Below, piece after piece: positions 57,901 through 64,000 of a stretch of 64,000 bases of DNA (the first letter of the stretch is position 1; each line of letters starts with the position of its first letter). The DNA is from Argyresthia goedartella. Lineage: Eukaryota; Arthropoda; Insecta; Lepidoptera; Argyresthiidae. The notes beneath the pieces are model-generated. The model was not told the origin of the DNA. It did not search any database and saw only the letters and a list, made by a program, of their open reading frames with translations. The stretch is taken from NCBI GenBank assembly GCA_949825045.1, contig OX463820.1, positions 13,094,501 to 13,158,500 of the forward strand, read 5' to 3'. Position numbers and translations under genes: made by a program.

Positions 57901-60900
57901 GTATCAAGTACCTTAATCAAGGAGAATGGCGGAATCATACAAATGGGTTGCCCTCGATTATGAACACAACGGATCGACAACGGAATGAAGACGGTAATAT
58001 TGTCCGAAACACGTTTATGAGCTACTTCAACACAGTGGGAAGAGTACCTTTTCAAGACAAAATGATTAATGTTGTACCCATGTAAAAAGTAAAGGTTTTG
58101 TTTTATTTAGGTCATTGTTTTTTTACTTACCTCATGAACCTCTTCGTTCTCCAAAGAATCTACGATTGAACGACATGGAGTTGTCGTAGACTCTAAAAAC
58201 CTAAGGTGTTCATAATACCATATGGTTGGTTTGTACACATCTAGCTCGCCTGCACCAGTTTGTTTCGATGATTTGACCTTAAAATAAATTTAAGCAAGTT
58301 AGTATTCTACGAGGCACAATCCTTTTCATTCACACCTGTCATCTCAGTACATTTTATAACCTGCCGTCGAACCGCGACCGGCCCTCGCTTCGCTCCGGGT
58401 TCTATTATATGTAGGTATATACATACATAAACATATATAAACCTTCCTCTTGAAACACTCTATCTATTAAAAAAATTGGTTGTTTGTAAAGTAGGTTTAC
58501 GATCGAGATGTTTACGTGATAAAGGGTTTGTATGCCGCTAGAGTGAGAGAGACGGAAGATCGGTCCACTCACTCGAACGCTATGCCAGCCTCCGCTCGTG
58601 AGGATTCCGCGTGACAAGATTCACGGAATGACTGGCAGCGCTCGAGATGAGACGGGAGATCGGTCCGTCTCTCTCTCGTTATACCTGCGATCGCGCTCGT
58701 GAGGTTTTGGTGTGACACAAGTTTCTGAACATGTCACCCGACTAAAACCGCATCAAAATCCGTTGCGTAGTTTTAAAGATCTAGGAGTGTCGTCGACCGT
58801 CGCGTACACGGACCTGCATCTCTCGCCGTTCCTCCGCAGTTCGCCCGCCGCTTCGTCGCAAGCGGACGTGCGCAACACGCGCCCGTGCGCGTCGCGATGT
58901 TACCGTCGCTAGTGTTTGCACGGAGGGGAATACCTTCTAGGAACGGACGCCGGCTTCGCCTAAGGTCGTACCTGGTCGGTACCCCCTTCGGGCAGCCAAC
59001 TTGTCCATAGCCCGCTGCTATGGACAAGTTCAAAAGCCCTTCTAAGGGCTACAGTGATAGTGCTAGTGTTAGTGTGGACAGTGCTAGTGCTAGCGTCAGT
59101 GAATGTCATGTTGTTGATACGAGCAGCCCGCCGCTGGGGGCCACCCCGCGCCGTAGTCGTCTCACCTCATCGACATCCCTCGACCGCCTGCTCCCCGTCT
59201 CAACGTCGACGGAATATGGGTCCCCTTTGGTGCGTCGTCCGGTTTCGCCGAGAGCGGAGCTTGAGTTGGACGGATTATATCTAATCCGGGCCGCTCAAGC
59301 CAAACTGTTTTCGCCGGGACTACTACGCGCCATGGAGGCCTACATCGCCGATAGCCGCGCTGCCCTGGAGGGTACGCCTGCGGCTGACATCGGCGAGGAA
59401 ATTCTGGACGCGAGACTGCTGGAGCAGGCGCGTGAACAGCCACTCATACTGCCGCCACCGCCCCGCGGGACGAGGCGGGCGCGCAGCGAAAGCCCATCCG
59501 ACGAGGTACTACGGGGTAGCGGAAAGCGGGCCTTGCTCGCCGACTCGCCATCCCCCCCGCCCCGCCCGCCTACACCTAGGAAGACTGGCCTGGACATGCC
59601 AAGGCTTTCGCCCCTGCCGGGCGAGCCCCAGGCATCCGGGTCCGCCCCCGCCCACGAACCGACCGCCGCGAGTGAAAGAGACAGTGAGAGCGCTTCAACA
59701 CTGGAAAGGAAAGGTACGAGTGTTTTACATACTAAGTGCTCTCCCACAGTGTCGTTTGCCGCGGCGGCCGCGACCGCAATTCCCGTGTCTGGGGCACCGC
59801 GCCCCAGCACCGCGACCCCCCCCCGACCAGTGAGGCACCCGGTGCCGCCAACCGCGCGTCCGCCCGCCCCGTCGGCGACCACGTCGCGAGTGCCCGCCCG
59901 CCCCACGCGCCCCGCCGCTGCGCCCGCGATAGTGCCCGCCCGCCCTATGCGCCCCGCCGCCGCGCCCGCGAACCCACCCACCGCCGCGACTGTGCCCGCC
60001 CGCCCTACGCGCCCCGCCGCTGTGCCTGTGAACCCGCACGCCGCCGCACCCGCGATAGGGCCCGCCCGCCCAAAGCCGCCCGCCCGCCCAACGCCGCCAG
60101 CCACTGCCGCCACTCAAACCGCAGCCGCGATCGCCACCACCACCGCCGCCCCATCGGGAGGCGCTGCGCCACAGCAGCCCCGCCAGCCGCGCTATCCGCC
60201 CCTTATTGTGGAGGTCCTACCCAACTGGGCCGACCACTTCAGGGCGATAGCCAGCGAGCTCGGCCGGGCTCCCAGCGCGCGCGTCTACCAAAAGGGTGTG
60301 CGCTTCACCCCAACGGCCGAAGACGAGTACCGGCTTGTGCAGCGTTACCTGTGCAGGCTGGAGAAGGACCAGGGTGTAAGATGGTTCTCATACTCGTTGC
60401 CGGCCGACAAGACCCAGAAGGTGGCGATCCGCGGGCTGCCTTCTAACACCGCGCCGGAGGAGATAGTCGCGGCGCTTGCAGAACTCGGTGTGGAGGCCGA
60501 GTACTGTAAGCAGATCCGGGCGCGCAAAGGACGACCCGGCTGCATCTTCTTCGCCAACCTGAAGAAGAACCCAGACCGTGCCCCCGGCGCTGTGTACGAG
60601 ATCACGGAGCTCTTGTACATGCCGGGGGTGAAGATTGAGGCCTGGCGCTCGAAACAGGGCCCGGCCCAGTGCCACAGGTGCCAGCAATTCCGGCACTCGT
60701 CGCATATGTGCCACCGCCCCCTAGCGTGCGTACGTTGCGGCGGTCCCCACTCGGCGCGGGAATGCCCCAGCCCGAAAGACCAGCCGCCGACGTGCGCCAA
60801 CTGCGGTGGCCCGCACACGGCAAAAATGCGACGTGCCCCGTGTTCCGCCAGGAGGCGCGAAACAAGAAGGCCGGCACTGTGGCGCTCACCAAAGCGCCCG

Positions 60901-63476
60901 GGCCCAAGAAGGTGCAGCCTCCCCCTCTGCCTCGTCCCGATCTGCAGGAACCAACGGCGCCCGCCTCGCTTATGGCGCAGGCGAACGACGGAGCCCCCAG
61001 GCAGAAGACGAAGCGGGGGGGGGAAGAAGAAGAAGAAGGCGACGGCTCCACCTGCCGCCGACGCCGCGGCGGCTACTCTCGCCGCCAGCGAGACTGCGGC
61101 CGCCGCTGGCGCCGCCACTCCGGCTGCGGCGATAGGGCAGCAGGACTTGGGGCACCACACAGCCCTGCTCGCCCTCCTCAGCGACCCCACTGCCCTGGGC
61201 AGACTCACCGCTCTGCTCCGCAATGCATGAGCCGCTCAGGGTCGTCCACTGGAACGCGCAGTCGCTGACAGGGAAGAAGCGGCTGCTCCACGTGTTCCTG
61301 AGGAACTACCGCGTCGACGTGATGCTCATCAGCGAGACACACCTAGCCGGAAGCGACAAGCTGTCGCTACCCGGCTACTTCGTCTACCGCAAGGACGAGA
61401 AGACCTCCAGCGGCCGAACCTTTCGAGGCTTGGCAGTCATCGTCGGCAGGAAGATCGTCCACCAGCTCGTCGACGCCCAGGAGTATTCATCCCTGTATGC
61501 TTTGGGCGTCGACCTCCAGGTCGCCGGCGAGGTGCTGCGACTCTACGCCGCCTACAAGCCCCCCAGTACACCAATCCGCACCGCCGAGCTACGGGGGCTG
61601 CTACAGTCGCCGCACCCGACACTTGTCGCCGGCGACCTCAACGCCAAGCACACCGCCTGGAACTCCACCAGGGTGTGCCCAGCTGGACGCGCCATCCATG
61701 CCGACTCCGTGAGCCACAACTACGACGTCATCGGTCCCGACGAGCCCACCCACTTCGACACGCGGGCCGGATGGGACATCATCGACGTCGTGGTCGTCAG
61801 AGGTCTCCGGACACCGCCGAGCCAGGAGGTTCTCCCTGACCTCCCTTCGGACCACAGGCCTGTTCTTCTCGTCCTGGCAGACCTGCCCACCCGGGTATCT
61901 CCGCCAGCATCACGTCGCCGCTACCAGTGGGGCGCCTTCACCGCCGCCCTAGACCAACCCTCCACCAGTTGCCCCGTCAACCAGCCGGAAGACGTTGACC
62001 GCCTGGCATCGCTGCTAACTACCCAGATCCGAGACGCGCTCGACCTATCATCGCACACCGTAGCTCGCGGGGGGAAGCCCAATCCTCTTCCTGCTGAGCT
62101 ACGCGAACTCATCTGCGATAAGCGCGCTCTCCGGAAGCAGTGGCAGCAAACCCGCTGCCCCACGATGAAGACCAGGCTCAACGCCATGACGGCAGAGCTG
62201 AAGCGCCAACTTGATCTCCACGCTGAAGAATCTTGGGAACGCCACGTCGTGTCCATAGGCGACCACGTCCCCTCCGTGCATCGCCTGTGCCGGGCTTTGT
62301 CGACCACTCCTGCTCCTGTTCGACCAATCCTGGGCAGCGACGGCCTACCAAGATTCCGAGCCCAAGACCGTGCGGAGATCTTCGCCGAATGCCTCGAGAA
62401 GCAATTCAAGCCGAACCCAACGGATCATGTGGAGCACGTCGCAACAGTCGAGAGACACCTGCGAGAGTACTTCGCCACGCCGATAGCTCCCGAAGAGGAC
62501 CCCATCGTCGTCACGCCCGGCCAGATTGTGCGTGCATTCCGACGTACCAAGCCCAGGAAAGCCCCGGGCGCAGACCGAATACCCAACACGGCGCTGTTAC
62601 ATTTGCCGCCACGCACTGTGGCGGCCGTTGCGCGCCTGTTTAACGGTATCTTGCGCACGGGTCACTTTCCAACCCAATGGAAGGAGGGCTTGGTTATCAT
62701 GTTGCCCAAGCCGGGCAAGGACACCAAGCTGCCTGAGAGCTATCGGCCGATCACCCTACTGAGCACCATCTCAAAGGTGTTTGAGAAGCTCCTGTTAGCG
62801 AAGTTCAGAGGCTGGCGAAGGGCATGTTCGCGCGTGCGGATGCTTCACATCTTCCGCATATCGCCGAACTGGCGCCGCACCACGCTCGCCCGCCCGACCG
62901 CCGCCGCCTGCCACGCGACCTGGTTGCCTAGCCGGCGATCACCCACTGCATACCAGCGCCACATCAAAACCACCGCCCGCAGGGGCCATCCGATGACCTG
63001 TCCACAGGAGTGGACAGAGGCGATTCTTCGGGAAGAGGTCCGTCGACCTGACCCCGACTCCCCACGCCCCAGAAAGGGTGCGTGAGAAGATTATGAGTGA
63101 AAAGATCTAAGCATACATAGGGACAGACAGCGGGAAACGACTTTGTTTTATAATATGTAGTGATAGTCAAACCACATTTGAGGACATCAATGGAGAAAAT
63201 CATTATTTTATTACAAATAATTAATCAACTCAAAAATAAGTACTAATTTACCTTTCTGGATTCCTTAAAGTAATTGGTTTTCATATTATCTAATTTCTTC
63301 TTCATAGTTTTTAAGGTGGCGTCTTTTTCCACATTTTTATACATGCTTAATAACACGTTATATCCCTCATTCCGTACTACTTTGTTCATGTAGTTGTTAT
63401 CGTTTTTATCCCAGAGATAGGGCATTTCTCTATATAAATCCAACACGTTGCCCAAAACTTCTTTTTCGTGCGTCAT
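54976..63476 (-). CDS. MADF-domain DNA-binding protein of a Harbinger element (3 exons)
   Basis: Second protein of a PIF/Harbinger transposon, expected to bind DNA and help the nuclease reach the element ends. The exons are 63476-63252, 58277-58131 and 55239-54976, all phase 0 with AG/gt borders, giving 211 residues. Exon 1 starts at an ATG and reads NVLDLYREMPYLWDKNDNNY, then YNVLLSMYKN and TMKKKLDNMKTNYFKESRK, the first two helices of a MADF (Myb/SANT-like) domain. Exon 2 completes it with SKQTGAGELDVYKPTIWYYE and HLRFLES. Exon 3 has a Lys-rich linker and a tail, ADWEILGRCIGMQLRDLTL, like the C-terminal tail of this protein group. Its intron 1 holds a 4.6-kb LINE, and intron 2 spans the HARBI1-like gene on the other strand. 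No lesion is seen. Confidence 0.85.
56145..57280 (+). CDS. Lys-rich PHD-finger protein
   Basis: About 270 residues. The last 47 form a C4HC3 PHD finger, ERWYCHACHEEKVEDMRPC then HKWFHESCIG and FVCPDCDV, with all eight zinc ligands; PHD fingers usually read histone tails. Upstream is a basic region with a repeated KKIAKPIEKK motif and, before it, an acidic patch (SSDEEDVL) and TPDYGAIKTQPRKKALNYKG. The N-terminus is a 24-residue repeat made by a 72-bp DNA repeat. No ATG lies in frame upstream of the repeat, so I infer a first exon ending ATG/gtaagt at 56145-56147 and an acceptor cccaag at 56470. Similar tails occur at the C-terminus of some pogo-type transposases (from memory), so it may be a transposase remnant; a free-standing accessory protein is the alternative. 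Confidence 0.75.
56456..56671 (+). repeat. 72-bp tandem repeat, 3 units, coding in two frames
   Basis: Units start at 56456, 56528 and 56600 (AGCCCTCAACCCAAGGAAAG). One plus frame gives the 24-residue unit containing STQGKRPVERK, the other gives PQPKERDPLNVN; only the second continues into the PHD-finger gene. Unit 2 differs by ACCCCCCACC for ACGCTCCACC. Confidence 0.95.
57281..58130. other. 3' flank of PHD gene and HARBI1 3' exon
   Basis: 57281-57913 is AT-rich 3' UTR of the PHD gene with AATAAA near 57620 and AGGCCT motifs; 57916-58085 is the end of the HARBI1-like frame; 58086-58130 is the gap to MADF exon 2. Confidence 0.7.
58550..58750 (+). promoter_or_regulatory. Two 100-bp 5' monomers of the LINE
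   Basis: GAGACGGAAGATCGGTCC at about 58549 recurs as GAGACGGGAGATCGGTCC at about 58649, and CGCTCGTGAGG followed by GTGTGAC/GCGTGAC recurs at the same 100-bp spacing. Tandem 5' monomers serve as promoters in some LINEs; that role here is inference. Confidence 0.7.
59020..61230 (+). pseudogene. LINE ORF1 (gag-like, CCHC zinc knuckles)
   Basis: RNA-binding nucleocapsid-like protein. It has a Pro/Ala-rich N-terminal half, a conserved gag core (PPLIVEVLPNWADHFRAIAS, KVAIRGLPSNTAPEEIVAAL), then CCHC knuckles CHRCQQFRHSSHMC, CVRCGGPHSAREC and a third starting CANCGGPHTA. The third is broken by an extra base in an A run (about 60826); the correct frame continues as NATCPVFRQEARNKKAGTVA until a G run near 61015, where the first frame is regained and leads to the TGA at 61228-61230. 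The two compensating slips remove one knuckle. Confidence 0.85.
61223..63085 (+). pseudogene. LINE ORF2, endonuclease and truncated reverse transcriptase
   Basis: ATG at 61223 overlaps the ORF1 stop by 8 bases. The APE endonuclease is complete: VVHWNAQSLTGKKRLL, LISETHLAG, LVAGDLNAKHTAWNS, DIIDVVVVRG and LPSDHRPVLL. The reverse transcriptase begins FRRTKPRKAPGADRIPNTAL, WKEGLVIMLPKPGKD and YRPITLLSTISKVFEKLLL. At about 62800 it jumps to sequence that, in another frame, reads MFARADASHLPHIAELAPHH, like the extreme C-terminus. The palm with the catalytic Asp box is missing, so the copy is an internal deletion and cannot reverse transcribe. Confidence 0.88.
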
Positions 63477-63743
63477 GTTTCTACGAGTATACGGAGTATA
63501 CCTACAAGGACCTACACAAAACACACATCCGCCCGCCGTGACGTTTGCGTGGCGACTGACTGCACTAAATATTATTACACCTGTCCTAACTAGGATGCTA
63601 AATCATTCAGCTTGTCAGAAACCATCCTTGCTTCTAATTAGGATACTTTTTAGGATCCTAACTAGCCTAAACGTGATTACACTGTACTAAATTAGGTTTC
63701 TAAATCATTTAGAATCCTAAATTTAGGAAAGTGTCATAAGCCC
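63477..63743. mobile_element. Probable right end of the Harbinger element
   Basis: Upstream of MADF exon 1. It contains repeated TAGGAT / ATCCTA motifs (63583-63720) and ends TTTAGGAAAGTGTCATAAGCCC before TTA. A subterminal repeat array followed by GGGCTTATGACAC on the inner strand with a TTA target fits a Harbinger end. The matching left end was not found. Confidence 0.5.
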
Positions 63744-64000
63744 TTAAGTGTGAAATATTCATTGCGTGTTAGCTTGGCAATAAGTAGTAAAATTAAGATA
63801 CAAAACAAGCAATGTATAGTAAACTTACGAAAACAACATGACACTGTCACTTTAATGTCAATTCGTGACGAATTTTCCGCGAATGATTTATTTTCGTAAT
63901 AATGTTTATATCTTGTATTTTAAGAAGAAATAATAGTTGGAATGAGACTAACAAGTGATATGTGACACCGGCGTTCTTGGAGTTCACAATCTCGCTCCTA
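63744..64000. other. Unassigned AT-rich flank
   Basis: No gene or repeat recognised. Confidence 0.5.

Larger units (their letters stand above)
55921..57913 (+). mobile_element. 1993-bp inverted-repeat element carrying a PHD-finger gene
   Basis: Terminal repeats start AGGTACTTGATACAA (15 bp perfect) and extend to 25 bp with two mismatches, ending GCCTA. It is flanked by TA (55919-55920 and 57914-57915). It lies inside the HARBI1-like coding exon. It carries one protein gene (56145-57280), no recognisable transposase, and several TTAAGGCCTA-like motifs towards both ends. TA suggests the Tc1/mariner/pogo superfamily, but the end sequence is not one I recognise. Confidence 0.88.
55188..58085 (+). 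pseudogene. HARBI1-like Harbinger transposase, interrupted
   Basis: DDE nuclease of a PIF/Harbinger element. The exon begins after the acceptor tgtcag at 55268 and reads PQTPTEWEQIAEEFEARWNF. The catalytic residues are present: Asp in CIGACDGKHVAI, Asp in ILGDSAFSI and Glu in RRVVENAFGIMASRFRVL. The frame is interrupted after 55920 by a 1993-bp element and continues from 57916 with QGEWRNHTNGLPSIMNTTD and SYFNTVGRVPFQDKMINVV to a TAA at 58083-58085. Taking out the insert and one TA restores a single frame. The N-terminal helix-turn-helix exon(s) were not found, so the gene is probably 5'-incomplete. It stops 46 bp before MADF exon 2 on the opposite strand. Confidence 0.88.
58545..63180 (+). 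mobile_element. GC-rich Jockey-like LINE
   Basis: A non-LTR element with a 5' region containing two 100-bp tandem monomers (58550-58750), ORF1 (59020-61230), overlapping ORF2 (61223-63085) and a short 3' UTR. Base composition is far more GC-rich than the host intron. It sits in the first intron of the MADF gene, in the opposite orientation. The exact ends and target duplication were not resolved. Confidence 0.85.

Noticed and set aside
59340..60113. 257-codon Ala/Gly-rich minus frame
   Set aside because: Shadow of the GC-rich, Pro/Ala-rich LINE ORF1; high GC content removes stop codons on all frames.
60345..61223. 292-codon minus frame
   Set aside because: Antisense to the zinc-knuckle part of LINE ORF1; no motifs.
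1..64000. CRISPR arrays, operons or bacterial insertion
   Set aside because: All tandem repeats have no spacer structure, genes are spliced, and all elements are eukaryotic types.

Overview
The window is nuclear DNA from an insect, almost certainly a lepidopteran (moth or butterfly). Three things point there: an intronless 299-residue effector caspase that carries the processing sites and length of the moth caspase-1 type, spliced exons of a conserved metazoan gene (DEPDC5/Iml1) with GT-AG introns, and a dense load of transposable elements (maT-type mariner, L2/CR1-like and Jockey-like LINEs, Helitron, Harbinger, many MITEs). The DNA is AT-rich apart from host exons and one GC-rich LINE. No prokaryotic features, CRISPR array or rRNA were seen.

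Host genes. The backbone of positions 2182-46900 (+) is the 3' two-thirds of DEPDC5/Iml1, the GATOR1 subunit that restrains TORC1. I placed 16 coding exons totalling 2594 nt. All splice phases agree from the first exon to the stop codon, and the N-terminal exons lie upstream of the window. Introns are full of mobile elements; intron 13 alone is 11.2 kb and holds a Helitron helicase remnant and a LINE with a 2.45-kb tandem duplication. Convergent to it, at 48788-49687 (-), is the caspase-1 gene.

Mobile-element region. 49991-52397 is a mariner-like element with about 275-bp inverted ends, one arm split by a 563-bp MITE. 53283-54052 is a foldback element nested around a second foldback. 54976-63743 is a Harbinger-type element: a DDE nuclease (HARBI1-like) gene on the + strand and a three-exon MADF DNA-binding protein gene on the - strand, interleaved. 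Two later insertions sit in it: a GC-rich Jockey-like LINE (58545-63180) inside the first intron of the MADF gene, and a 1993-bp inverted-repeat element (55921-57913) inside the HARBI1 reading frame.

Most interesting result. The 1993-bp element ends in a 25-bp inverted repeat, is flanked by TA, and encodes a lysine-rich PHD-finger protein but no visible transposase. Removing it with one TA restores the HARBI1 frame to its stop codon. Its terminal repeats also supply a GT donor and an AG acceptor, so splicing could remove it in frame. It is therefore a candidate introner-like DNA transposon. Other points: tandem pseudo-exon copies inside DEPDC5, a MITE whose core is the insect telomere repeat TTAGG, and a LINE with 100-bp tandem monomers at its 5' end.
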